Assembly: GCA_963514095.1 (NCBI GenBank)
Contig: OY741270.1
Location: forward strand, 30,076,796 to 30,140,795
Length of the DNA: 64,000 nt
Direction of reading: 5' to 3'
DNA from: Eutrigla gurnardus
Lineage: Eukaryota; Chordata; Actinopteri; Perciformes; Triglidae
Position numbers and translations under genes: made by a program. The notes beneath the pieces were generated by a model. The model worked only from the letters and a program-made list of their open reading frames with translations. It was not told the DNA's origin and did not search any database. Shown here in pieces: positions 37,001 to 49,363 of this stretch; position 1 is the stretch's first letter, and each line of letters begins with the position of its first letter.

Positions 37001-40000
37001 TATTGGACACACACTCAGCGGGACAACTGCTTGAAATTCTTTTTCTGTCCAAGCACAGTCCGTGTGTTTGCTGATGAATACGAGACACGCTGATCATAAG
37101 CTTTTAAAATAGAATGACTGTGTTTTTCTGAACTTTTTCTGTTGCCATTCTGACTCTGCAATCTTCCACAAAACAAGAGTAAAATTGTTTGACCCTTACA
37201 TGGGTCAAAAGTACCTGGCCAGACAAGTCTTGATGTCCAATTTAGTTTGCCCTTGAGTGGACCATTTCTACTGAGCAGAAAGAAATGATCGCTGTCCTAT
37301 TTCCAATTGCTTCGTAGAACCTGCTCTTCACAGACGAGAGTGAGAACTCTGAGATAAAAATCATAGACTTTGGCTTTGCTCGCCTCAAACCACCAGACAA
37401 TCAGCTCCTGAAGACTCCCTGCTTCACCCTGCAGTATGCAGCACCAGAGATACTCAAGTACGACGGCTACGATGAGTCCTGTGACCTGTGGAGTCTGGGG
37501 GTCATTCTGGTGAGTACGTGTGGGAGACAACACAGCCATGCTCGGGTTAAAACAGAGTTGGATGGGCTGGAGAATCGTTCACTATTAACTTCACATTATC
37601 CTGAATGGAAGGAAACATCAGAAGCCCACTTTCTACCCAAATATTTAATATTTCTGCAATTTGAACAGAAATGTGTTATTTAACCAATTCAAAATCAGCC
37701 CGTGCCTCATTCAGTCGTGTTGTAATTTAAGACTGAGTTAACTTTAAGTTTGCTGATCATTTATTGGATTAAGGACGTGATTTTAGAGCCTCACTTCAGT
37801 ACCTGCTCTTTTCTGTCAAACCGACTTGCTTAATGGAAGAAATAATTTAGAAGCTGTAAGAAAGTATTGATTAGTGCCAGCATTAATCCAAGTGATGGTT
37901 AATGGTCACCGATGGTGTAAATCCCATTGTATTAATAATTTATAATCGTCTGTTAATTAAATATCATCATAATGAATGTCTACATTATGCTATTTATTAT
38001 TAAATGTGATGAGATTTAAAGTTGCTGTGGATACTTAACACTTAACGATGCTGCTCAGTCCGGAGTAAGAACAGATAACAGATCATTGATTAGCTCATTT
38101 CAGGAGCATTATTATTGATAACAAGCATTCTCGTTCCACAACACTCCATGAAAGTGACCTGATTATATAGATTTATGAAAATGTTTTCTAAATCCACAGC
38201 TCATACAGGCGTATGAAAGCGTACATGTGTGTATGCATGTGTGTATGTGTTCTCTTTCATCTGGTTTGCATGATATTCATCTCCCGCTCTTGTTCAGCAC
38301 TACAACCTTCAGCATCCTGTGGTGAGCTGACACATTTGAACACTCGCCACAGAACGAAGAGCCGCCAGTCCGACGCTCAGAGCAGCAGAGATCTCATCCT
38401 AGTTCAACCTTCTTCTGTGTAGAGAATTCGGAGTAGTGTTTGGGAATTGGGTGAGGGGTGGAGGCAGAGAAAGATGTCTATACTTGGCCAGTCATCTGTA
38501 CAGAGTCTGGGCTGTCTGTGCAAGTGCTGTTTCACACCAACGCCCCCTTGGGTGGAAGGGGGGGGCTTTGATGAAATGGCTACCGACAAGCTGTGTGCAC
38601 AATGCCCTGGAAGCAAAGTGGGCAGACACGGAGAGGGAGGCAGAGCCCAAGACAGATCCTCCACTGCCAAAAGGGCTGTTCCCAACCACTGTCATTTTAA
38701 TGAGCAATCTCAGGGCAGATGTAGGCAAGCCAAGGTGAGAGTATCCTGTTCATTCAGCAGAGCACAGACTGCTGTTGTGCTTACCGCTGATTCAACCACG
38801 GTCAACAACATGCAGAGAAACAGTGGGCCGTCGTGATCGCTCCTCTTTTAAAGCATCTGTTTCAACACCGGTGATACGTTCCCAGCTCATGTTAGGCGTT
38901 CCCCTTTGTTTACAGTATACCATGCTGTCTGGCCAGGTGCCTTTTCAATGCCAGGAGAAGAGCCTGACCCACACCAGCGCTGAGGAAATCATGAAGAAAA
39001 TCAAACAGGGGGACTTCTCTTTTGAAGGCGAGGCCTGGAGGAGTGTGTCCCAGCAGGCCAAGGACCTGATACAAGGTGAGGAGGAATGAGAGCGATGTAT
39101 TATATCACATCCACACCGGTTTAGAGGACATTTTAATGGATTAGTTACAGAATTTTAAGATTTTGTAAGCAATGTTAACCGGGTAAAATACTGTAATTAA
39201 AATACAATAATAAGTACCAGACCACATAGTCTCATGAAGTGAGTACAGTTGTAATCTCACAAAGGATATCATTAATAGCTTTTCAACTATTCATAATTGA
39301 AAATACAGGCTTTTTACTCCAATGTCTGATGTTAACTGATGTGAAGGAATCTTTCCAGCATTAGAAAACAACTTAGATTAAGGTGTTTATACAGAGAGTT
39401 GGTGTCCGACCTGTCAGCCAGGTTTGGAGTGACAACATGTCCAAAAATATTAGATCTTTAAAAAATGTTGTCAGCATTTACATTTGGATCCCAGATTGAA
39501 CTTTTAACCTGCAAAGAAGCTCACAGTGTCTGAGCTCCCTCGAAATCACCTCCTTACTTGCGTAGTTAGAGCGCTAAAGTTAATTATGTGCGTCTCGTTC
39601 CTGCAGAGCTGCTCACTGTGGATCCAAACAAGAGGATTAAGATGTGCGGCCTACGTTACAATGCCTGGATCCAGGACGACAGCCAGCTGTCGTCCAACCC
39701 ACTCATGACCCCGGACATTCTGGGCTCCTCCACTGCCTCCGTCCACACTTACGTCAAAGCTACCTTTCATGTAAGAAATAACCAGCAGGGCTTGCTTGTT
39801 TGCTTTTTGCTTTTTGAGTAGGTCAGGTCAGACACTTTGGGGCTCATGAACTAAACAGAAGCCCCACTTGAACACAATTGACCTGAAGATAGAAATCATT
39901 TTTTTAATGGTTAATTCTCCGAAGAAAAACAACATTGTTTTCAACAAATTCCAGTGAAATTTAGATGTTTTAAATGAAAAATATCAGCCAATTGGTCAAT

Positions 40001-40439
40001 AAACCCATTTCATAAAATTTACATAATGGTATAGAAAAAAATCAGAGCTGATGTTGGTAAAGGATTAATCTTAATAACCGGCTCAACAATCCCCCTTTTT
40101 TTGTCCCAGGCATTTAACAAATGTAAGCGGGAAGGTTTCCGCCTGCAGACGGTGGACAAGGCGCCGCTTGCCAAGAGGAGGAAGATGAAAAAGACGAGTA
40201 CCAGCACAGAGACCCGCAGCAGTTCCAGCGAGAGCACCCATTCCTCGTCCTCCTCCTCCCAGTCTCAGGAGAAGACTTTTCCAGAGGGCAACCCCAAGCT
40301 GCAGCCCTCCAACAACACGCCCGTCACCACGCCCGTCACCACGCCCGTCACCACGCCCGTCACCACGCCCGTGGCCCTGGGAACAGACTCTGAGCAACAA
40401 CCAGCACATCCAGCCTTTCACTTCTCAGAAGGACAGTGA
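28007..40439 (+). CDS. rps6ka5: Ribosomal protein S6 kinase alpha-5 (MSK1)
   Basis: Seventeen coding exons: 28007-28076, 30777-30848, 31037-31255, 31464-31579, 31682-31783, 32034-32117, 32279-32382, 32478-32628, 32776-32937, 34272-34397, 35072-35205, 35900-35993, 36829-36999, 37318-37509, 38916-39075, 39607-39770, 40110-40439. The total is 2451 nt, giving 816 aa (human 802). The N-terminal AGC kinase has GTGAYGKVFL, YRDLKLEN and DFG (Asp184). The linker carries TYSPAA (Ser347, human Ser360) and hydrophobic motif YSFMAPS (Ser363 and Ser368; human 376, 381). The C-terminal CaMK-type kinase has GEGSFSICRR, HRDLKPEN, DFG (Asp552; human 565) and activation-loop Thr568-Pro (human Thr581). The tail holds MTPDILGSS and the bipartite-like NLS KRRKMKK. 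It is a nuclear kinase activated by ERK/p38 that phosphorylates CREB and histone H3. The start at 28007 is used because it opens the frame; a second Met lies four codons on. MSK2 (rps6ka4) was considered but the N-terminus fits MSK1. Confidence 0.96.
40317..40373 (+). repeat. rps6ka5: 12-bp coding minisatellite in rps6ka5 last exon
   Basis: Four and a half near-perfect copies of a 12-bp unit (ACGCCCGTCACC) encode four consecutive Pro-Val-Thr-Thr repeats near the MSK1 C-terminus. The unit length is a multiple of three, so copy-number change would keep frame. The region is poorly conserved in the family. Confidence 0.9.
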
Positions 40440-40669
40440 GACAACGAGAGGAAAAGGCAGATTCAGACGGTCAGACGGGATGGCTTGGACTAGTGTAGAG
40501 ACGGCTCTCTTCTCTTTCTCTCTGTCGCCGGCAGATCTCTGCCTCTGGCTCAATTGCATGGACGTCCGCACGTCTCCAAAGCCAAGCATGCAGCAGGAGC
40601 AGCAACCGTCACCTCAATATCAATCAATCAATCAATCCATCATCACTAGCAATAGCCTAGCCCCCTCTC

Positions 40670-40681
40670 CCCCTCTCTCTC

Positions 40682-40723
<42 letters not shown>
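40670..40723 (+). repeat. CT microsatellite
   Basis: (CT)n with two small interruptions, about 230 bp after the rps6ka5 stop codon, probably transcribed in its 3'UTR. It creates a meaningless Leu/Ser-repeat open frame. Confidence 0.9.
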
Positions 40724-40726
<3 letters not shown>

Positions 40727-42624
40727 AACAGACTGTGTCAATCAGGGACTGGACCAGGAAGAAGTTGTCACCAGTGTCCAAACTGAAAAGGGCTGTCCTA
40801 CTGCCCCAGGTCCAGACAGACAATGGAGAGACATCTTCGGTCTCGTCATCAAATCGCAGCTCACTCTCTGTCTTTGTCCATGCCTCCGGAGGTTTTAAAG
40901 GGAAAGTCGTAGTGTTTACATCATGGATGCTTTGTATTTTTCGTCAAAGGGAGAGAAGAAATGCACCGTGCTGCAGCTTATTGAAACTTTGGCCCACTTC
41001 TCTTTTCTGGGAAGTCTCTGCAAGATGCAGCAGGGTGTTTATATGTGAATTTTACAGACTGAGATTTATTTATGATAAGCTATATTGTTAACGTATTTAT
41101 GGTTCAGACTGATCTGAAAAGAAATAATGGATACAGTGAGTCTTTAAAAAAACATGTTTTGTGTACGTGTGTGTTTTTCCCTATCAGCTCAACAGACTGT
41201 TTCCATGTAGTCAGATGCTTCAAATAGGTTATGTAGACTCTGTAAGTTTATTATAGGCAAGAAGAGATTAACACTATTAGCTACTGGTTGTCAAATAGTT
41301 GTAACCAAAGTCCTTTGGACTTTATTTATGGGAGCTGGTGACTTTTGGGATTGAACAGCAGCTGTGTCCAGTGGTCAAAAAACAGATGTCCTTGTTCATA
41401 AGGATTAAAGAAGCAAAAGTGTAAACATATTTATAGGGACAACCAAATGTGGGTGTAGTCTGTCCAGCCAGATCTGTGGTTTTATATGGTTGTATGGGGG
41501 AACTGCTGCCTGAGGGGATGTGACCCTACAAGAAGAGCTTTATTTAGACTTATTTTGACTATGTGAAGAGGCTCATCGCTGCCGTTCCACATGGTCTGAT
41601 CCTCAAGAAAGTATTTAGGACTTAATTGTCTCATCATCTCTACCACCAATTGGATTGAGCAGAATGACCCAAATGGAAAATCACCGATCAGCTTAGTGAT
41701 TTTTCTGAGATCCAAACGGAACGGGATCAAATTACTTTAAATGATTTATGTGCCCAAAAAAAGCAACTGGATAAGCTTGAGTCTATGAGTTAAGGGCGGT
41801 GATGCATTTGGACATTTTAATGCAATATAATGCAAAGAGTTGCCCTTGTGTCACTGCCCAAAGTCTTAAAACTACAGCAAAACATCTACCCTTCATGAAC
41901 GCAGCAAGTCCCTGAGGACAGACCTCAAACACTGCTTCGGTTTTGACACCATCCCTTGCTCTATTTACCACGTTGTACTGCATGACTGAGATGGTGATCT
42001 TTGCACCGTGTGACAGCTCACACTTTGAGGCAGATAACTGGTTAGTATTAAGTCCCCAGTGCATGAAACTGAAACGTCAACTTCTTTTTTTCCTTTGTTT
42101 TTCATGGGCTTGATTCTCACTTGAGTTTTTGTGAGTTTGTTTACTTGCACATTTGAATATATGCCTGATTTAATTCAGGACTCTTTGAGGGGTTTTGATG
42201 TAAACGCCAAAACCCCCTTTTTTTATTTTACAATAGCTGAATATTGTAATGACCCGATGTTACAATACTGGTGTTAGCTAGGGGAGTTAGGCAAGTAAAT
42301 GCCTTGCTGTGTTAATTGTTTTTTTTGCCAGTATGTGGTCGTCTGTTTCCATGGTGATAGTTGAAATACTGTATTCTGTTGATGTGTACAGGGGTATTTG
42401 TGTTTATTATGTGAAGCTGCCTAGAAACAGTTTCTCCTGCTCAATCAGGATAGAAATTCTTAGTTGGAATACCGTGTGCATTTAAACACACTCCCTCATC
42501 TTCTTCCATTTTAATGCACTCTGAATCTGAACCAAAGCATTAACTTCAAGGTAGCTGCTCTAAGCTGCATGAGATATTTCCTTTCATGCAAATATGCAAA
42601 GAAATGCTTCATTCATACATTCAT

Positions 42625-42739
<115 letters not shown>

Positions 42740-44882
42740 TGCTTTCTATATGTTTTTGTCCAACTGGTGAAATATGTTAATGTCTTTAGCTCTGGTAATT
42801 TTATAATGGTGCTTGTTTTTTTTTTTTGTTTTTTTTTTGTTACAAGATAATTTATTGGATCTACATTATCCACATCCGGCACATCACCACGCTTAAAACT
42901 ATGCATCTCTTCTCACTGTTGTGTTGCTTTGTTTTCCATTTCAAGAAGACCTCGACAAATGGGTCCAAACATAATGCTTAAAAGGGCGCAGCACCATGTA
43001 CATACACTGTACTTTTAGTCTCATGGCATCGGCCACAATAGAAATGGCAAAGTGGAATCCGTGGCCTGGATGAAAAGCCGGAATCCTTGGAGCTGAGCAC
43101 TACAAAGCTCTTGTCTAACTTAGTTCGCATGAGTTCCCTGTTGCTGCCTCATTAATCCTCTTTTCTTTTGTTTGGGTGTATTAATAGCTCAAGTGGAGGA
43201 AGAGGAAAAGTGGCCTATATTGAGCTCCCCTCTGGGAGCCAGGCTCTATTAGCTGATATGCTGCAGTGCTGTTTGTTCCAAAGAAAATACCGTACTCCAC
43301 ACACCGCCGCTGTGGGACCCGGCTCATTTCTCTTTTTAAGGGAAAAATAACCGCGTATCACAGGGAAGGGTTGCTTTAGTACCGAGGCCTCTTGAGGGTG
43401 GATTTTTAAAACTAGGTTTCCCCCTTTTTAAATGAACAACTTGTTCAGTGTGCCGCTGTGAGGAAGAGACGAGGGAGGCCAGTTTTCATTTGATGTGCTT
43501 TTGTCTTTGATAGGTTTTTTGTTTATTGGCTCTCTGGAAATTTAATGAAAGCGTTTTGTCTTGCGTACAGTGCTTTTATTCTGAACTAAGGTTGAAAGTA
43601 GCCCGATTGATAAGATAAACCCTTGTACCTCTTTGCAGCATTAATTAGAGGTACTGGTAGTTTGAACGGTTTTGCATAAACCATTGACTACGGTTTGGGA
43701 TGTCCCTGTGTGCTGCTGTACTTCTGTGCGTATTGTGTGTGAAAGTGATGCCTTTTGTTTTAGACGGACGTTGTGACGAGTGGCTCTGGGATTGTATGGA
43801 GCTGTCCGTGGTGCTGAAGTGACCATACCTCTGGTGGTGCTGCAAAAACAAGCGGGTTTCCAAATTGACCGATAATAATGAGATGCTTCAAATGAGTGAT
43901 TTATAACCATGAGTACAAGTACCCCAGGAGGTATCTGAATCATTTTAATAACTCCAATGTACTGCTCAGGAGGAGAAAAAACACAGAAATAGATTAGAAA
44001 CTGGTATGAGGCTGATCTAAGAGGAATCCCACTGATTGTACACATCAAAGTTGGTTTACAGGTCTTTGGGAGTACTAGTACCACTACTACTACTCATGTC
44101 AAGTCTGGCCGTGTGGAGTTGGTTGGAAGTGAACAGACCGGACATGTTATTCAGTTTTGTGTAAATAATAGTGTTAAATAACATGCTAGTTTTTACAAAT
44201 AAATATCCATAAACTGTGGGGTGACGACTCCAGACAAAGAAACCACTGCTTTAAATGGTCAGTTACACTCAGTTACAGAAGTGGCTGAAGGTAGTTTAAA
44301 AAAAGTTCACAGAATGGTGTTTGCATTATCCAAAGCCACTGGGACGTTGAAATAGAAATGACAGTGTTTCTAGTGAAATACTGAATGGGTCATTGTAATT
44401 TGGCTAACTGACCCGTTAATGATTTAATTTGATACTTTTCTCCTACCAGAAAGGTCAAACCACGAGGTCAGCTTCAGATTTGGACTTGAACAAGTGTGAA
44501 TTGATTTGGTTTTATCAGTCCTGTGCGGCGCAGAGATGAATGCTACATAAGGAGGTTTTAGTGAAATATTGATGCTTTTTGTGTACAAATGATGTTAGAG
44601 ATGTCATTCAGCGCTCACCAGCCTGCCACTTCAGACATCCTCCTCCTCCTCTCCGGCACCACAATGCATGTGCTCCCGCTTGACCCCTGTCAGTATTTCT
44701 CAGTTTTCATTGATTCCTTCCATGTCCTCCTCGTATCGTTACTGAAGCGTGTCAAAAAGTACTGTAGCAGTGATTCCCTTTGAGATTGGTCGATATTAAA
44801 CTGTTTAAAAACACGCAATCAAGCTTTAAAGGCAAAACTTTGCACTTGTATGTTATTTTTTAATAATTTGTTTGATTTTTGT

Positions 44883-44900
44883 AAAAAAAAAAAAAAAAAA
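44883..44900 (+). repeat. A18 homopolymer
   Basis: Eighteen consecutive A, with no AATAAA 10-30 bp upstream. It may be a retroelement tail or simple slippage. Confidence 0.8.
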
Positions 44901-45990
44901 CTGAAAAGGATGTCCTGTTTGACTGTTTGTGTTGATGGCTGTTGGCTGTCAGCCCTGAGCCGATACTATGATATAAACCTCAACACCGAATAGTACTTTT
45001 ACTGCAAGGATACGCCGCGTGCATACCTGCTTCTTTTAGGGCACTGTGAACATCATCCTTCAGGTCTTTGGGTGAAACATTCATATTGTGAGGAGAAAAA
45101 AAACAAACTTGACTTGCTTCAAAAATGCTTTACTTAGTTGCTGAATACATCTGTCCATGTAATAACTGATACCAGTCATGATGGCTCTCTTACTAGACAT
45201 TAGGTTTCATTTTCAAGAGTATTACTGAAAATGTTTTGTGACATCAGGATTTCTGTGTACGAGTTGTCAGGTGGACAACAAATGTTTACGATTTCCTGTT
45301 CATATACTTCACATATTTTTATATTTAAAAATGGTATTCAAATTTAATAGTCATGTTAGGAGTCATGGGGGACTGTATTTCAGCAGGCAGCCTCTAGATG
45401 GCAGTGTTTAATAAAGTGCCACTCGGAGAACAATTTCCTCTGCAGCATGAACTCTATTCAGCCTCCACGATTAGGTCTAATATAGGATTGTGTAGAACAT
45501 GCTTCAAAACTAAATATCATGTCTCATGTTGTCTAGCAGGACTAGAGAATTGTGTCTTTGTACCAGGTCCATTAAATGCATATTTATCACTAAATTAAGA
45601 TGTGTGTCTTAAAAAGTGAACTGTGGGTATCCTGTAAGTGTCTGGTTATATTAGTTTGTGCTCTGATTAAAACAAGGTTATATGCAATGGACCTGACAAA
45701 CGGTTTCCAGTCTCTTTAAAGAAGCATTTTTAAGATGCACCCATATTTAGTATTGTGGGAAGCTTCGGCTGGAGATCTGAATGTGGGTGATGAGTGAATA
45801 ACTGATCTGATGTAAAGTCATAATAAATGAACAGTGTTTGTATTTGCAGACTTTTCTCTGTTAAACTGTCTGTTAAGAAATGTTTGGTTTTTAAGTTAAG
45901 GGCTTTAGGGTCTTTGAATCCTTTCAGAAAATATGAAACTGTTTAGTCACATGTTACAATAAAAAAACCTGAATATAACATATCTTCTCC

Positions 45991-46228
45991 ACTAGGGTAG
46001 CAACTATTGATTATTTTCATTGTCAATTATCAATTGATTCATTGTTTGACCTAAAATATGGGGAAATTGAGGAATCACAATTTCTCAAGGCTAAAATGGA
46101 TTTATTAATGGAGCCAAAAACTGTGCATATTTGGCATTTTTGCAACAAACAATAATGAAAATATGAAAGGATTATTAAAGTAGTTGCTGTTTACTTTTCT
46201 GTCAATCCACTAATTGATTAATGGGCCG
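45991..46228. mobile_element. Decayed copy of a common fish hAT-type MITE
   Basis: The left end ACTAGGGTAGCAACTATTGA continues with TTATTTTCATTGTCAATTA. The right part contains AGTAGTTGCTG and a TAATTGATTAAT-like string. This resembles the abundant percomorph repeat whose ends read roughly TAGGGCTGCAACTAACGATT. Internal similarity is partial and indels are many. Family assignment is from memory of the pattern. Confidence 0.5.
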
Positions 46229-46545
46229 AAAGCTAAAAGTTGTCTTCACTATTGTGTGCTACCATATTCTGACAGGAGAGGACGCTCTTTGGTTCTCAAT
46301 CAGCTGGACCGCTGCCACCCAAAAAGTTACTCATCAATAAACGTTAAGGCGTTTGAGCAGATTAACACACACGACGGAAGCTCCACTCCAGATTTGTTTT
46401 GTGTGACAAAAATCGATATACTCCCAAATCAAGCCAGTATTTTGTCACCAGAGAGGATCTGAATCAATGCAATCGAACAGGTCAAAGGTCATCTTTGTGC
46501 ACAGAAATACTCTGCCTGAATATCTGTTGCAGTTAATCAGTAATT

Positions 46546-46549
<4 letters not shown>

Positions 46550-46599
<50 letters not shown>
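46550..46599. repeat. (TA)n microsatellite
   Basis: Fifty bases of uninterrupted TA repeats. Confidence 0.95.
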
Positions 46600-46602
<3 letters not shown>

Positions 46603-46670
46603 TTTTCCAATTGTATGTTTGCTTCTGCAGGACACAATCTGCAATGATACAGCAATGATACAGTACTATA

Positions 46671-46673
<3 letters not shown>

Positions 46674-46709
<36 letters not shown>
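46674..46709. repeat. (TA)n microsatellite
   Basis: Second TA run, 75 bp after the previous one, with short degenerate TA-rich flanks. Confidence 0.93.
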
Positions 46710-46713
<4 letters not shown>

Positions 46714-46868
46714 TACATATTTTTTTATGCATGGCTTTCAATCCACTTACTGTGGTTTCACCCCGCTTGCTACGACAGCATGCAACAATACAGATGATGC
46801 ACTCACAGAGCACTTTTGCCCGGCAAATTTTGCAATGCGGATGTCATTGTGGAAAAATGTATTACACA

Positions 46869-46870
<2 letters not shown>

Positions 46871-46911
<41 letters not shown>
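46871..46911. repeat. (GT)n microsatellite
   Basis: About 20 perfect GT repeats. Confidence 0.95.
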
Positions 46912-46913
<2 letters not shown>

Positions 46914-47253
46914 AGTGTGATACATGATATCTATTTGCTTTGAAATCTCTGCACGACAATACTATCCATTACTAAATAATGTGTTGTATACTGTGATCAA
47001 GTATTGGGATGGAAGGCTTGCACTCTAAATGCATCATTGAGGTTTTTTTATGGAGACTGTTTTCTAATACATCAAGAAAGACCAACATTTTAAAATCCTT
47101 TCCCACAGACTCAAAGGAAGCCTAGCTAGAAGATGTGGTCAGTGGATTTTTTTCCTTTACTATTTTTGTGTCTAAACACAGATTTCTGATTTCTGTAGAG
47201 AATAAGTATAAATATAAAGAAGACAACTATATTATTTCATGCAATGTTGAAGT

Positions 47254-48297
47254 TACAGTTTTTCTCGATTGTTTACACACATTTTCTGAACGCATGCCTC
47301 ATACTCTCAGAACTCTACACACAAATCAAAAAAACACACACACAATGGGCAAAACCCCTCAATTCTCCTGCAAAATGAAACTTTACATTCAGAACAATGT
47401 TATTTCTTCTCAAAATGGTATTTTGTTTTCAAATGAGACACACAAACCATCATATGAATAGACATTTATAAGAACCAGTTGAACACTGATGTGCTCAATG
47501 TAAAACACGATGAACACTTCTCCATTTACCATAATGACTTAGGCCTTTGTTCAGTGTTACACTCACTACAGACAGTACATACATAAATGTGTTGTAAAAT
47601 AATTTAGAATATTGTTTTTATATATTTTATTTTTCCCACAAGAATACTGTAATGTACACAGTGTTCATCCCAACCAACACAAAGTTGCATATACAGTGGT
47701 CTACATACAAAACCAGAAGAAATGACAAATGACAGAAATGACAACTATCCCGCATCCTCTCTTCTGTTTCGGTCTGGCCACAGCACCTCATCCACATCAC
47801 AGGCAATGCAAGCGATGGCCGAGCAGCGGGGGAAATATCTCCTAGCATGGTAAATCCATGCTAGGCTCCTCCTCGTCTCTCACTCCTCTGGCTCTGCCTC
47901 TGTTGCCAATGTTGGCATCCATTGCTCCAAAACAGAAGAGCTCACCTGTTGCACTTTTATGCTAATGCTCTGATTGCAAATTGTAAAACTGTGTTGCAGG
48001 TGTTTGCCCATGTGATGAGTCAGTGTGCATAGTAGGGAAATTAACTTTAGAATTTTGAATGGCAGTGTGTTCCTTGTGAAAACGAGAGATTTTCTTCATG
48101 AAAATTGTGCCAAATGCAGAGAATTGTGTGTAGTGTTTTGAAAAAAGTGTGTTTTAAAACTGCAATTTGAGTGTAAAGCAGGAATTGTGCTTGCAGTTTA
48201 GCAGAGTTAGTTCAGGGTGTTGGTGCATGAGTTACATGTTGTGGTCATTGTGTCTCAAGTACCAGTATTTGTGTGTAAACAATGGAGAAAAACTGTA
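47254..48297 (-). mobile_element. Internally deleted Tc1/mariner-like (IS630 superfamily) element
   Basis: The left end TACAGTTTTTCTCGATTGTT, continuing with TACACACA, is matched at the right end by its reverse complement (TTGTTTACACACA... and GAGAAAAACTGTA) with one mismatch over about 27 bp. Both ends are bounded by TA, the target of Tc1/mariner transposases. The 1044-bp interior holds two short remnants of a transposase reading on the minus strand. Too short for a full gene, so non-autonomous. Confidence 0.75.
47745..47922 (-). pseudogene. Transposase remnants inside the Tc1/mariner-like element
   Basis: Minus strand 47846-47745 reads ARRYFPRCSAIACIACDVDE, then VLWPDRNRRE and a stop. The CDVDEVLWPD block is a segment I recall at the C-terminus of many fish Tc1/mariner-type transposases. 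A second frame at 47922-47842 starts with ATG and encodes an Arg/Gly-rich N-terminus-like peptide (NRGRARGVRDEEE). The pieces overlap directly in different frames, so the catalytic core (DDE) has been deleted. Confidence 0.65.
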
Positions 48298-48332
48298 ATA
48301 GAAGAAAGAAGGTAATAAGAAAGACATCAAAA

Positions 48333-48335
<3 letters not shown>

Positions 48336-48366
<31 letters not shown>

Positions 48367-48422
48367 TGTGTGTGTGTGTTTGTGAGTGTGTGTGTGTGTG
48401 TGTGAGTGTGTGTGTGTGTGTG

Positions 48423-48457
<35 letters not shown>

Positions 48458-48476
48458 GTGTGTGTGTGTGTGTGTG

Positions 48477-48538
<62 letters not shown>

Positions 48539-48556
48539 AGTGTGTGTGTGTGTGTG

Positions 48557-48596
<40 letters not shown>

Positions 48597-48612
48597 TGTG
48601 TGTGTGTGTGTG

Positions 48613-48676
<64 letters not shown>

Positions 48677-48695
48677 TGTGTGTGTGTGTGTGTGT
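48336..48695. repeat. Compound GT/GAGT minisatellite, ~360 bp
   Basis: Long (GT)n with regularly recurring GAGTGTGAGT interruptions near 48422, 48475, 48556 and 48612, i.e. an emerging longer-period tandem repeat built on the dinucleotide. It begins 38 bp after the end of the Tc1/mariner-like element. Confidence 0.93.
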
Positions 48696-48752
48696 TTTAT
48701 GAGAGTACATTTGAAGTGGTTTTACTTCTACTGGAGTAAAGTATTGTAGTAT

Positions 48753-48783
48753 GGGTTAGGGTTAGGGTTAGGGTTAGGGTTAG
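48753..48783 (+). repeat. Interstitial telomeric repeat (GGGTTA)5
   Basis: Five perfect GGGTTA units, the vertebrate telomere sequence, 57 bp after the GT minisatellite. It is short and perfect, like most interstitial telomeric sites attributed to repair events. Confidence 0.95.
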
Positions 48784-49124
48784 TATGACCCTAGAGTCAA
48801 GGGTCTCTGTAGTTCTGTCTCATCGATTTCCTGAATCTCCACGGAGTTGCTGCTGCTGTTTCAGGGCAGCATACTCCTAAAACAGATGATCTTATACAAA
48901 AATATACACATTACCATGAGAATACAAAGATAGGCTAAACATGGTGATAAAGGCTACGTTGAAGTGTTCACAATTCAGATGTCAACATCCCCTAAACATA
49001 TTCAAATACCCCAAATAGCAAGAATTAAGCAGGCAGGTCCACATGGGTGAGGCTTCGTTTCCTCCACCGGGGAGCTGAGAGATGAATATGTAATAAGACA
49101 GGACATGATGGAGGAGTTAGAGCA

Positions 49125-49126
<2 letters not shown>

Positions 49127-49158
<32 letters not shown>
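49127..49158. repeat. (TG)n microsatellite
   Basis: Sixteen TG repeats. Confidence 0.93.
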
Positions 49159-49159
<1 letters not shown>

Positions 49160-49309
49160 TGGTCTAGTTTAGCTTTAGCAGGACTGACTTTTTAACACCC
49201 CACCAGTCCAGATATTTTGAACCAGTTCAGGACCGGGGCTAAGTTTATGGTAAGTCAGCAGGACGTGAATGTAAACCAATGCAATGTTCTCTCAAGTATG
49301 GCAAAACCA

Positions 49310-49310
<1 letters not shown>

Positions 49311-49361
<51 letters not shown>
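49311..49361. repeat. (TG)n microsatellite
   Basis: Twenty-five perfect TG repeats. Confidence 0.95.

Positions 49362-49363
<2 letters not shown>

Noticed and set aside
38447..38836. A 129-aa open frame in rps6ka5 intron 14
   Set aside because: Low-complexity with no domain, and the exons on either side (37318-37509 and 38916-39075) join in frame without it.
44883..44900. Poly(A) tail of a processed pseudogene
   Set aside because: No coding remnant or target-site duplication is visible around the A18 tract.
48333..48749. Thr-His and Cys-Val repeat open frames
   Set aside because: They are translations of the GT/GAGT minisatellite.
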